Below, in pieces: positions 1 to 6,792 of a DNA stretch of 11,502 nucleotides; position 1 is the first letter of the stretch, and each line of letters opens with the position of its first letter. The translations under genes and the position numbers were made by a program. The notes beneath the pieces were generated by a model, which worked only from the letters and a program-made list of their open reading frames with translations, did no database searches and had not been told where the DNA came from. Source of the stretch: Candidatus Halomonas stercoripullorum (GTDB taxonomy: Bacteria > Pseudomonadota > Gammaproteobacteria > Pseudomonadales > Halomonadaceae); NCBI GenBank assembly GCA_019114645.1, contig DXFC01000038.1, forward strand, positions 1 to 11,502, written 5' to 3'.

Positions 1-621
1 ATTGTGAAAATGTAACGTAAAGGGCGTAGCGGGCCACTGTGACCGCACCGACTCACAGAGTCTAGCGACCTGATCGGGGTTGGCAATGCCCGTCGTATCA
101 CACAGAGTAATACCTTCAACGCCTAGAGCGAGCAAGCGCTCTACCAGTTCCAGCACGCGCGCCTGAGGAACAGCGCCTTCGAACGGGCAGCCGAAACTGG
201 TTGACAACGAGGCATTGACGAAGACACCGTTGCCTTCGGTGGCGGCGAGAATGTCAGTGAAACGCTCAAGCGACTGCTCGGGAGTCATGCGGAGATTGGC
301 GAGGCCGTGAGAATCACTGGCCGACATGACGAGATTGATTTCGTCGACGCCGCAGGCCAAGGCCCGCTCGCAGCCGCGCTGGTTGGGTACCAGCACGGTG
401 ATGCCTACGCCCGCCCGGCGCTGAATACCGCGCACCACCTCTTCTGCATCGCGCAGGTTGGGAATCGCCTTGGGCGAGGTAAAAGAGGTCGCCTCGATGC
501 GTGCCAGCCCTGTGGCCGAGAGCGCGTCGATGAGGCGAATTTTCGCCTCGGTGGGAACGAACCGGGCTTCGATCTGCAGGCCATCCCGGGGTGCCACCTC
601 GTTGATTTGCAGTGTTGTCAT
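1..621 (-). CDS. HMG-CoA lyase family protein (3' end outside window)
   Basis: The first 207 residues of an HMGL-like TIM-barrel lyase are present; the C-terminal third lies beyond the left edge. Family members cleave 3-hydroxy-3-methylglutaryl-CoA, or related 3-hydroxyacyl-CoA esters, to acetyl-CoA plus a keto product, using a divalent metal. Visible motifs are EVAPRDGLQ (residues 8-16, with the catalytic Arg12-Asp13 pair), TSFTSPK (45-51), GCPFEG (144-149), CDTTGIANP (174-182) and the metal-ligand motif HFH (204-206) at the edge. The His motif continues HFHN, whereas mitochondrial-type lyases usually read HCHD, so this may be a side branch with another CoA ester as substrate. The ATG at 621 has a GAGGAG ribosome site just upstream and lies 29 nt after the CoA-transferase gene, so the two are very probably one operon. 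The family is sure; the exact substrate is not. The catalytic Cys loop cannot be checked here. Confidence 0.9.
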   Translation of the reverse strand, partial: MTTLQINEVAPRDGLQIEARFVPTEAKIRLIDALSATGLARIEATSFTSPKAIPNLRDAEEVVRGIQRRAGVGITVLVPNQRGCERALACGVDEINLVMSASDSHGLANLRMTPEQSLERFTDILAATEGNGVFVNASLSTSFGCPFEGAVPQARVLELVERLLALGVEGITLCDTTGIANPDQVARLCESVRSQWPATPFTLHFHN

Positions 622-650
622 GCAGCTCTCCTCGCGCATGCCAGCGCCCA

Positions 651-1853
651 TCAGATGATGCCGGCCTGGCGCAGTTTGTCTCGTGTGTCGGTGTCTATTC
701 CCAGCTCGTCGAGCACCTCGTCGGTATGCTGGCCGAGCGTGGGGCCCCCGTTGCCAAGCCGGCCTGGGGTGGCGCTCAGCTTGGGCAATACGCCAGGCAC
801 CTTGAGCGGCTTGCCGTTGGGTCGAGTCAGGCTCTGAATCATTTCACGGGCGAGATAATGAGGGTCGTGGGCGATATCGGCGGCCGTGTAGGGGTAGCCG
901 GCAGGGACTCGCGCGGCATCGAGTTGACTGAGAATATCGTCACGGGTGCGGGTTAAGGTCCAGGCTTCGATGGCGTTGTCGATCCGATCTGCTTGCTGTG
1001 AGCGGCCATCGTTATGCGCAAGAGCAGGGTCGTCAGCGAGATCGGAGCGTCCGATTACCTGCATGAGGCGTTTAAAGATGCTGTCACCATTACCGGCGAT
1101 CAGCACGTAATCGCCATTGCAGGTACGGTAGGCGTTCGACGGCGTGATGCCTGGCAGGGCACTGCCACTGGGTTGACGGCTCTCGCCGCTGGCATCGTAC
1201 TCCGGCAGTAGGCTCTCCATCATGGCAAAAACCGATTCATACAGGGCGATATCGATCACTTGACCCTTGCCGCTGCGGCCCCGCTCCTGGAGTGCCAGCA
1301 AAGCGCCAATCACGGCATACAGCGCGGAGAGCGAGTCGCCGATGCTGACGCCGACCCGTACAGAAGGTTGCCCCGGATGGCCGGTCAGGTAACGCAGACC
1401 ACCCATGGCCTCGCCAATCACGCCGAAGCCGGGCTTGTCCCGGTAGGGGCCGGTTTGGCCATAGCCGGATATGCGCACCATGATCAGTCCCGGGTTGATG
1501 GCGCTGAGCGCGTCCCAACCGAGCCCCCAACCCTCCAGGGTGCCGGGACGAAAGTTTTCCACCAGGATGTCCGCTTCTGCAACCAAGCGGCGTACCAGGT
1601 CCTGGCCTTCCTCGCTGCGTAGATCAAGGGATACCGAGCGCTTGTTGCGGGTCTGGACGTGCCACCAGAGCGAGGTGCCTTCCTCGATCATTCGCCAGCG
1701 ACGAAGCGGATCTCCGGTTCCCGGTGGCTCGATCTTGATGACATCGGCGCCGAATTCACCCAGCAATTTGGTGGCAAAGGGGCCGGCAATCAATTGCCCC
1801 AACTCCAGAACCTTCAACCCGTCGAGTGGCAGGCGGCGTTCTTCCGGTAGCAT
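651..1853 (-). CDS. CaiB/BaiF (class III) CoA-transferase
   Basis: A 400-residue class III CoA-transferase, the usual family length. It moves CoA from a donor thioester such as succinyl-CoA to a carboxylic acid in the cytoplasm. Residues 11-32 (DGLKVLELGQLIAGPF...) form the family's N-terminal signature. LVENFRPG (97-104) and ISGYGQTGPY (128-137) are typical, and Asp173 in SIGDS matches the nucleophilic Asp of formyl-CoA transferase (Asp169 in E. coli Frc). An in-frame ATG at 1913 was rejected: the ATG at 1853 has AAGGAGG nine nt upstream and gives the family N-terminus. It precedes an HMG-CoA-lyase homologue by 29 nt, which suggests that the acid activated here is the one cleaved by that lyase. 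The human family member SUGCT uses glutarate and hydroxymethylglutarate with succinyl-CoA, a relevant precedent. The substrate itself is inference. Confidence 0.92.
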   Translation of the reverse strand: MLPEERRLPLDGLKVLELGQLIAGPFATKLLGEFGADVIKIEPPGTGDPLRRWRMIEEGTSLWWHVQTRNKRSVSLDLRSEEGQDLVRRLVAEADILVENFRPGTLEGWGLGWDALSAINPGLIMVRISGYGQTGPYRDKPGFGVIGEAMGGLRYLTGHPGQPSVRVGVSIGDSLSALYAVIGALLALQERGRSGKGQVIDIALYESVFAMMESLLPEYDASGESRQPSGSALPGITPSNAYRTCNGDYVLIAGNGDSIFKRLMQVIGRSDLADDPALAHNDGRSQQADRIDNAIEAWTLTRTRDDILSQLDAARVPAGYPYTAADIAHDPHYLAREMIQSLTRPNGKPLKVPGVLPKLSATPGRLGNGGPTLGQHTDEVLDELGIDTDTRDKLRQAGII

Positions 1854-1994
1854 TAGCGTGGCCCTCCTTGAACGAAATGAAAGCAGCATGAGTGAGAAGC
1901 GGGGCGACAACAATTAAGAAAACAGGAAGCATGATTTCGTTTTTGGCGAACCCATGCCGTATCATTACAGGATCGGTTAGAGGGGGACTCAGCT
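1854..1994. promoter_or_regulatory. Divergent intergenic region, CoA-transferase / lysR
   Basis: These 141 nt separate two divergent genes and should hold both promoters, as is usual for a LysR regulator and its target. A dyad TTCG-N7-CGAA lies at 1936-1950 (listed separately). AACGAAAT at 1871-1878 is an inverted copy of ATTTCGTT at 1934-1941, which may be a second half-site or chance. No hexamer pair with good spacing stands out. TATCAT at 1960-1965 resembles a -10 for lysR but lacks a proper -35. TTGTTG (1913-1908) and CATGCT (1890-1885), 17 nt apart on the minus strand, are a weak pair for the CoA-transferase, as expected of an activator-dependent promoter. Confidence 0.6.
1936..1950. promoter_or_regulatory. 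Candidate LysR operator, copy 1
   Basis: TTCGTTTTTGGCGAA has 4-nt inverted arms (TTCG/CGAA) around 7 nt and fits the T-N11-A form of LysR-type binding sites (T1937, A1949). The 14 nt 1937-1950 recur with one change at 3785-3798 in the other divergent intergenic region of this locus. The site lies about 45 nt upstream of the lysR start, compatible with autoregulation, and about 90 nt upstream of the CoA-transferase start. Binding by the adjacent LysR protein is inference. Confidence 0.45.
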
Positions 1995-2900
1995 TTGCGC
2001 CGCTTCGATTTCGTTACCTTAAAGCTTTTCGTGTCGATTGCCGATGAAGGCCGGCTTACGGCTGCGGCCGAGCGCGAGCATCTCGCCTTGGCGGCAGTCA
2101 GCAAGCGCATCAGCGATCTTGAGTCCCATTTTGGAACCTCCCTGCTTTATCGGCGCCCCCGAGGCGTGGAACTGACCCCGGCGGGGCATGCATTTCTCCA
2201 TCATGCGCGGCGTATTCTGGAGAATCTGGAACGACTCTCGGCCGAATTGAGCGAGTATGGAGAAGGGGTCAAGGGGCACGTGCGGATGCACTCCAATACC
2301 TCAGCCATCATCGCTTTTCTGCCTCGTGACCTGAGCACTTTTTCACAGCGCTATCCGCAAGTTAAAATTGACCTGCAAGAGCGTGTCAGCTCTGACGTGA
2401 TTGCAGCTGTGCGTGATGGGTTGACGGACGTGGGCATTTTCGCCGGCCACGTGCCGTGCGATAGCCTCCAGCTGCTGCCATACCGCAGCGATCGTCTCGT
2501 ACTGGTGACCCCGGTCGATCACCCCCTGGCGACCTACGATTCGTTGGCGTTTCACGAAGCAACCCGCTATGACTTTGTTGGTCTGCAGCAAGACACCTCC
2601 CTGCAGGCGTTATTGCATGAACAAGCAGGCCAGGCGGGAGAAACGTTGCGCATGCGCATTCAGGTACGCAGTTTTGATGGTATCTGCCGCATGATCCACC
2701 ACGGCCTGGGGGTCGGCATTCTGCCCGAGAAAACCATCTACCGTGATCTGCGCGATCTCAAGCTACGCAGCATCCCCCTGAGCGACACCTGGGCGAAGCG
2801 AGAGCTGGTGATCGGTATTCGGCGCTATTCGGGGTTATCGCTTATCGCACGCCACCTGGTCGATCATCTTGCTGACAGCGCAGCCTCATGTCTCGCGTAA
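1995..2900 (+). CDS. LysR-family transcriptional regulator
   Basis: A 301-residue LysR-type regulator of normal length. The winged helix-turn-helix occupies roughly residues 3-62: the recognition region AAAEREHLALAAVSKRIS is at 23-40, followed by DLESHFGTSLLYR and GVELTPAG. A linker helix (about 65-90) leads to a two-lobed effector-binding domain from about residue 95 to the end, containing DVGIFAG and the LGVGILP motif. The start is a TTG codon with a G-rich ribosome site (AGGGGG) about 8 nt upstream; it gives the correct LysR N-terminus. The gene diverges from the CoA-transferase and overlaps the SDR gene tail-to-tail by 15 nt. Its position makes it the likely regulator of the CoA-transferase/lyase pair, and perhaps of the TRAP operon through the shared operator candidates. 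The effector is unknown, possibly the transported acid or its CoA ester. Confidence 0.93.
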   Translation: MRRFDFVTLKLFVSIADEGRLTAAAEREHLALAAVSKRISDLESHFGTSLLYRRPRGVELTPAGHAFLHHARRILENLERLSAELSEYGEGVKGHVRMHSNTSAIIAFLPRDLSTFSQRYPQVKIDLQERVSSDVIAAVRDGLTDVGIFAGHVPCDSLQLLPYRSDRLVLVTPVDHPLATYDSLAFHEATRYDFVGLQQDTSLQALLHEQAGQAGETLRMRIQVRSFDGICRMIHHGLGVGILPEKTIYRDLRDLKLRSIPLSDTWAKRELVIGIRRYSGLSLIARHLVDHLADSAASCLA

Positions 2901-3656
2901 AATGTTGAATGGTGCCCACTGCTGACACAGTGGAGTGACTTCGAGCCGGGTGATGTTCATGTGTGGCGGCAACTCGGCAATGTGCAGCGCTTGTGAGGCC
3001 ACGTCGGCGGGCATAAGCGGTTGCGTGCCGGCATAGTAGCGCTCGGCAACGCTGCGGTCGCCTTGCATGCGTACTTGGGTGAACTCGCTGACAGTCATGC
3101 CTGGCGCCAGGTCGGTCACGCGCACCCCCGCGGCACTCACATCACAGCGCAAGTTGTAGCTGAACTGTTCAACGAAAGCCTTCGAGGCACCATAGACATG
3201 GCCACCCGGGTAGGGGGTATGTCCGGCAATGGAGCCGATATTGATCACCGTAGCCCCTGCGCCATAGGCGATCAGTCGCGGTAATAGCAGGCGCGTGATG
3301 CTGACCAGCCCCTTGATGTTGGTATCAATCATGCGGTGCCAATCATCGAGATCCGCGCTTTGTGCCGGCCCCTTGCCCAAGGCCAAACCGGCATTGTTGA
3401 TCAGTACCTTGGGGGTGTCGAAGCGGGGTGGGAGGGAGCTGACACTTTGCTCTATGGCCTGCCGGTCAGTGATATCCAGTTCCGCGATATGGGTTGGCAC
3501 CGTGCTGCCGAGGCGATGTTGCAAGGCTTCGAGACGCTCCCGGCGCCGCCCGGTCAGGACGAGGCCCCAACCGGCTGCCGCAAACGCTTCCGCACAGGCT
3601 TCGCCGATTCCTGATGTAGCACCCGTGATAAATACGATGGGCGTGGTTTCGTGCAT
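2886..3656 (-). CDS. YdfG-like NADP-dependent short-chain dehydrogenase
   Basis: A 256-residue classical short-chain dehydrogenase/reductase. The Rossmann motif TGATSGIG is at residues 11-18, TGRRRERL (35-42) has the arginines expected for NADP(H), and NNAG is at 87-90. The catalytic tetrad is Asn113, Ser142, Tyr155 and Lys159 (YGASK). From memory the whole chain, including LALG after NNAG, DTNIKGL, YPGGHVYGASKAFV and VRVTDLAPG, follows E. coli YdfG, which oxidises 3-hydroxy acids such as L-allo-threonine and serine. A related 3-hydroxy acid is therefore likely. The start at 3656 is chosen over an in-frame ATG at 3785 because GGGAGAG lies just upstream and the SDR fold begins here. It diverges from the TRAP operon. 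It may act on the transported compound, but a general reductase role is also possible. Confidence 0.9.
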   Translation of the reverse strand: MHETTPIVFITGATSGIGEACAEAFAAAGWGLVLTGRRRERLEALQHRLGSTVPTHIAELDITDRQAIEQSVSSLPPRFDTPKVLINNAGLALGKGPAQSADLDDWHRMIDTNIKGLVSITRLLLPRLIAYGAGATVINIGSIAGHTPYPGGHVYGASKAFVEQFSYNLRCDVSAAGVRVTDLAPGMTVSEFTQVRMQGDRSVAERYYAGTQPLMPADVASQALHIAELPPHMNITRLEVTPLCQQWAPFNILRET

Positions 3657-3902
3657 AATGAACTCTCCCGTTGGGAACACAGTATCAAAACGGGTTGAAC
3701 AAGGGCTGGGGATTAGCCATTGGTCGCATGCCTTGGCGGACACTGGCCGAACGGATCCGAGGCCGAAACAAAAATGGCGAGGCATCGTATTTGGCGAAGG
3801 CTGCCTTCATCAAAGCCGATTTGAGCATCACTCGGGCTTGTTTCAAGATCAGCCAAGCATCAACACTAGCTTCACATAACGATAACGTTCAGGAGAACAC
3901 CC
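3657..3902. promoter_or_regulatory. Divergent intergenic region, SDR / TRAP operon
   Basis: This 246-nt gap contains the LysR operator candidate at 3784-3798 and a weak sigma-70-like pair for dctP: TTGAGC (3821-3826), 17 nt, then CAAGAT (3844-3849). If that pair is used, transcription would begin near 3856 and the operator would be centred close to -65, the usual position of a LysR recognition site. On the SDR side, CCCGTT (3667-3672) and AACGGG (3689-3694) form a short inverted repeat whose arm touches the SDR ribosome site; with a 16-nt loop this is weak. The dctP ribosome site AGGAG lies 8 nt before its ATG. Confidence 0.5.
3784..3798. promoter_or_regulatory. Candidate LysR operator, copy 2
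   Basis: ATCGTATTTGGCGAA matches copy 1 at 13 of 14 positions (3785-3798 against 1937-1950) and keeps the TCG-N7-CGA dyad and the T-N11-A spacing (T3785, A3797). It lies about 105 nt upstream of the dctP start and about 128 nt upstream of the SDR start, so it could control either. That LysR binds here is inference from the shared sequence and spacing. Confidence 0.45.
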
Positions 3903-4874
3903 ATGCGCAAGTCATTGCTTGCCACGCTGGCGGCACTTGGCATGTTGAGCGCTCCGCTCGCGCTTGCCAACACCATTGAGATACAAGTCAATAACACCAT
4001 GAGCGAAGGCGGCTCGGAGAGCGCCGCTGTCGAGCGTTTTGCCGAGTATCTGGAAGAGCAGGCCCCTGGGCGCTTCAATGTGCGGCCTTTCCTTGCAGGT
4101 ACACTGGGCGGTGAAAACGCGGTTCTGGAGTTGCTCAATCTGGGGCAGACCCAGCTCTCCATTACGGGCGGCAACTGGCGTCAGCAGTACGCGCCTGAGT
4201 ACGACGCCATCACCGTACCTTTCGTCTTCTCGACCTGGGATGAGGTTGACGCCTATATGGAGAGTCCCTCGGGTCAGAGTCTCATCGAGCTTGCCGAAGA
4301 GAAGGGCGGTATTAAATATTTCGGCACCCAGCATCGCGGCCCGCGGCACATGACTGCTAACAAGGCGATTCACACCCCCGAAGACCTGCAGGGGTTCCGC
4401 CTGCGTCTGCCGTCACTGCCAGTATGGCTTGAGGTGTGGGAGGAGATTGGTGCCCAGGTGGTCAACGTGCCGGCACCCGAAATCTATCTGGCCATGCAGA
4501 CCCGCCAGGTCGATGGCCACGAGAACTCCTTGTCGTCGCCCTATACGCGTCGTCTGTGGGAGGTGCAAGACCACCTCATTCTCACCAGCCACGTGCAGTT
4601 TCCGTGGAACTGGGTAGCCAGCTCGCGCTGGTGGAATGGCCTGGAAGAGGAAGACCAGGCGCTGATTACCGAGGCGATCCATGTGGCGCGTCAGCACGGC
4701 AGCGAGGTGGAGCGCGAACTGGATATGTACTATCTCGAAGAGCTGGAAAAAGCAGGCATGACCGTTATCGAGCCGGACATCGAGGCATTCCGTGAGGCGG
4801 CAATGCCGGCTATTGAACGCATCATGTCAGAGATGGCTGATGGTGTCATGGCGGATGCCATGGGCGAAGAATAA
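3903..4874 (+). CDS. dctP: TRAP transporter substrate-binding protein (DctP family)
   Basis: A 323-residue periplasmic binding protein of a tripartite ATP-independent periplasmic transporter. Residues 1-22 are a Sec signal peptide: a basic MRKS start, a hydrophobic core and a cleavage site after LALA. The mature part is a DctP-family fold. The conserved substrate-carboxylate Arg is Arg168 in FRLRLP, followed by the family pattern up to TRQVDGHENS (200-209), where Asn208 is commonly a ligand. The protein binds an organic acid and hands it to the DctQ/DctM membrane complex. Several tryptophans lie near the presumed pocket (Trp175, Trp179, Trp219, Trp236, Trp238), but the ligand cannot be assigned. 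The ATG has a good AGGAG site. A hairpin in the 75-nt gap to dctQ may allow more DctP than membrane subunits to be made. Confidence 0.95.
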   Translation: MRKSLLATLAALGMLSAPLALANTIEIQVNNTMSEGGSESAAVERFAEYLEEQAPGRFNVRPFLAGTLGGENAVLELLNLGQTQLSITGGNWRQQYAPEYDAITVPFVFSTWDEVDAYMESPSGQSLIELAEEKGGIKYFGTQHRGPRHMTANKAIHTPEDLQGFRLRLPSLPVWLEVWEEIGAQVVNVPAPEIYLAMQTRQVDGHENSLSSPYTRRLWEVQDHLILTSHVQFPWNWVASSRWWNGLEEEDQALITEAIHVARQHGSEVERELDMYYLEELEKAGMTVIEPDIEAFREAAMPAIERIMSEMADGVMADAMGEE

Positions 4875-4895
4875 CGTCCATTGAGTCATGTTGAC

Positions 4896-4932
4896 CGTCA
4901 GCGGCGGCCTGTTGGGCACCGCTGACGTTTTT
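4896..4932 (+). terminator. Terminator-like hairpin between dctP and dctQ
   Basis: CGTCAGCGG (4896-4904) pairs perfectly with CCGCTGACG (4919-4927), a 9-bp GC-rich stem, and TTTTT follows at 4928-4932. Within the 14-nt loop, GCC and GGC can pair further. It has the form of an intrinsic terminator but sits inside an operon, 5 nt before the dctQ ribosome site. Partial termination, or a 3' barrier against exonuclease for the dctP message, is the likely role. Confidence 0.65.
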
Positions 4933-4949
4933 GTCTGGAGGAACGAGCC

Positions 4950-5492
4950 TTGACGTCTAATTCTCAGCCCCCGCTTGGCACGCTGGACAGGGTGGCTTAT
5001 TTCTTGCTCCGGGGCGTTACCCTGATCTGCGATGCACTGGGTGTGATCCTGCTGGCATCGGTGATGCTACTGATCGTGGCTGCCGTACTGGCACGCGATC
5101 TGCTGGGCCTTGGCATGCCGTGGACGGAAGAGGTGGCGTCTATGCTGGCGGTATATGCAGTGGCTTTCGGCTCGCTCTCGGCTTGCGTGCGCTTTGAACA
5201 TCTCGCTGTAGACCTCTTCAGCCACCGTCTTGGCGGCTTGGCCCGCAGTGTGCAGCACCGGCTGGTGGGGCTGCTCTCGACGGGCTTCTATGCCCTGGCG
5301 GCCTGGGGTGCCATCACCATGTCCATCGCCAGTGCCAATAACCGTACTGTCTCACTGGGGATCAGCTTCAGCTATCTCTATTACGGTATTTTTCTCGCAT
5401 TCGCCGGCATGGCGCTGGTGACATCCTGGCAGGCAGTGCGTGGCCCTGTGGCGTGGCAGGCTGCATTGCAGTCCGAGCAGGAGAGCTTCTGA
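4950..5492 (+). CDS. dctQ: TRAP transporter small membrane subunit (DctQ family)
   Basis: A 180-residue inner-membrane protein with four predicted transmembrane helices (about 27-49, 62-82, 103-126 and 140-163) and short hydrophilic ends, the standard DctQ layout. The family signature is clear: PWTEE (57-61), then a helix and RFEHLAVD (81-88). DctQ joins the large DctM subunit and helps dock the binding protein. The start is TTG at 4950 with GGAGG about 8 nt upstream (4937-4941); this gives the normal N-terminus. Its stop codon overlaps the dctM ATG by one base, so translation of the two is probably coupled and the subunits are made in equal amounts. Confidence 0.93.
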   Translation: MTSNSQPPLGTLDRVAYFLLRGVTLICDALGVILLASVMLLIVAAVLARDLLGLGMPWTEEVASMLAVYAVAFGSLSACVRFEHLAVDLFSHRLGGLARSVQHRLVGLLSTGFYALAAWGAITMSIASANNRTVSLGISFSYLYYGIFLAFAGMALVTSWQAVRGPVAWQAALQSEQESF

Positions 5493-6784
5493 TGCAGGAA
5501 CTCATGGTTTTTGTCGGGAGCTTGCTGATCCTCATGATGCTTGGCCTGCCAGTAGTGGTGGCCATTGGCATCATCTCATTTCTGGCCCTGGCCGTGACAG
5601 GGACGGGCGGATTGCCCGTTGAGTTGCTGTCTTTGCGCATGGTGCAAACCCTGAACAACTTTACGCTGCTGGCGATTCCGCTTTTCATTTTGGCTGCCAG
5701 TATCATGAATACAGGGTCGACCACGACGCGAATCTTCGACTTCGCCACGGCACTAGTGGGCTTCACCAAAGGCGGCCTCGGACATGCCAACGTGGTGGCC
5801 AGCTCGATCTTCGCCACGATGTCGGGCACAGCTGTCGCTGATGCTGCAGGCCTGGGAAGCATCGAGATCAAGGCGATGCGGGAGCGTGGTTACGATCCGG
5901 GGTATTCCGCGGGCATTACTGCGGCGTCCAGCGTTATCGGCCCGATTTTACCCCCCAGTATCGCGCTTGTGGTGTATGGCTGGCTAGCCAACGTCAGTAT
6001 TGGCGCCCTGTTCCTGGCGGGGATAGTGCCGGGTGTCCTGCTGGCGCTATTGTTCATGGGCATGACGGTGGTGCTGGCTGCCGGGAAGCGCGTGGCGATG
6101 CCCGCGCCGGTACCGTTCGATGCCAGAGCGGTGCTGAGCACCGGCAAGCGCGCATTTTTTCCTTTGCTCATGCCGGTTATCATTGTCGGCGGCATCTGGA
6201 GCGGGAAGTTCACACCCACCGAAGCGGGTGCCATCGCTTCACTCTATGCCGTGGTGCTCGGTTTGATCTACCGTGATTTGACATGGCAGGCGTTGTTCCA
6301 GGCATTCAGCCGCACACTCATGTTCAGTGCTGCCATTCTGCTGATAATCGCTGTTTCCAGCTTTTATGGCTGGATTCTGGTGCGCATCGGCATCCCTCAG
6401 GCGCTGGCGGGTCAGGTGGCTAGCCTGGATATGCCGACGGTTGCATTACTGCTCGCTTTTGCCCTGTTTTTCCTGTTGATCGGCTGCTTTATGTCGGTTA
6501 TCGAGAGCATCCTTATCTTTACCCCCATTGTGATACCCGCGGCTCTGGCAGCTGGGCTCGATCCGATTCACTTTGGCATGGTGATGGTGCTCACTCTCTC
6601 GGTCGGGGTCATCACACCGCCTTTTGGAACGGTACTATTCCTCATGGTGGGCATTACGCGTCTGCGCTACTCTCAGATCGTCGTCTCGATACTCCCGTTC
6701 CTGATACCGATCTTGTTGAGTATTCTCTTGTTGATCGCCATACCGCCGTTGGCTACCTGGTTACCAGGCGTCATGGGCTATTAG
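5492..6784 (+). CDS. dctM: TRAP transporter large membrane subunit (DctM family)
   Basis: A 430-residue, strongly hydrophobic protein of the ion transporter superfamily. It is the sodium-coupled permease of the TRAP system and imports the acid delivered by DctP. Family motifs are NNFTLLAIPLFILA (55-68), MSGTAVADAAGLG (110-122), VIGPILPPS (148-156), the FTPTEAGAIASLYA stretch in the second half, and a repeat-related VITPPFG near the C-terminus. Its length is typical for unfused DctM. The ATG at 5492 overlaps the dctQ stop (TGATG) and has AGGAGA upstream, so an in-frame ATG 39 nt earlier is not used. A TerB-domain gene follows after only 8 nt. No terminator is seen after dctM. Confidence 0.95.
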   Translation: MQELMVFVGSLLILMMLGLPVVVAIGIISFLALAVTGTGGLPVELLSLRMVQTLNNFTLLAIPLFILAASIMNTGSTTTRIFDFATALVGFTKGGLGHANVVASSIFATMSGTAVADAAGLGSIEIKAMRERGYDPGYSAGITAASSVIGPILPPSIALVVYGWLANVSIGALFLAGIVPGVLLALLFMGMTVVLAAGKRVAMPAPVPFDARAVLSTGKRAFFPLLMPVIIVGGIWSGKFTPTEAGAIASLYAVVLGLIYRDLTWQALFQAFSRTLMFSAAILLIIAVSSFYGWILVRIGIPQALAGQVASLDMPTVALLLAFALFFLLIGCFMSVIESILIFTPIVIPAALAAGLDPIHFGMVMVLTLSVGVITPPFGTVLFLMVGITRLRYSQIVVSILPFLIPILLSILLLIAIPPLATWLPGVMGY

Positions 6785-6792
6785 AGCGTTTT

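Noticed and set aside
307..956. Overlapping plus-strand open frames opposite the HMGL lyase and CoA-transferase
   Set aside because: Both minus-strand genes have clear family motifs and ribosome sites. The plus-strand frames are GC-driven shadows without recognisable domains.
1..1853. Part of a leucine/isovalerate (liu) catabolic cluster
   Set aside because: No isovaleryl-CoA dehydrogenase, methylcrotonyl-CoA carboxylase or enoyl-CoA hydratase is seen. The partner gene is a CoA-transferase, which that route does not need before the lyase.
3657..3785. A longer SDR start at 3785
   Set aside because: The added 43 residues are not part of the SDR fold and no ribosome site precedes that ATG. The ATG at 3656 has GGGAGAG.
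3671..3979. A 102-residue plus-strand frame spanning the SDR/dctP gap
   Set aside because: It runs into the dctP signal-peptide region out of frame, lacks a ribosome site and looks like translated intergenic DNA.
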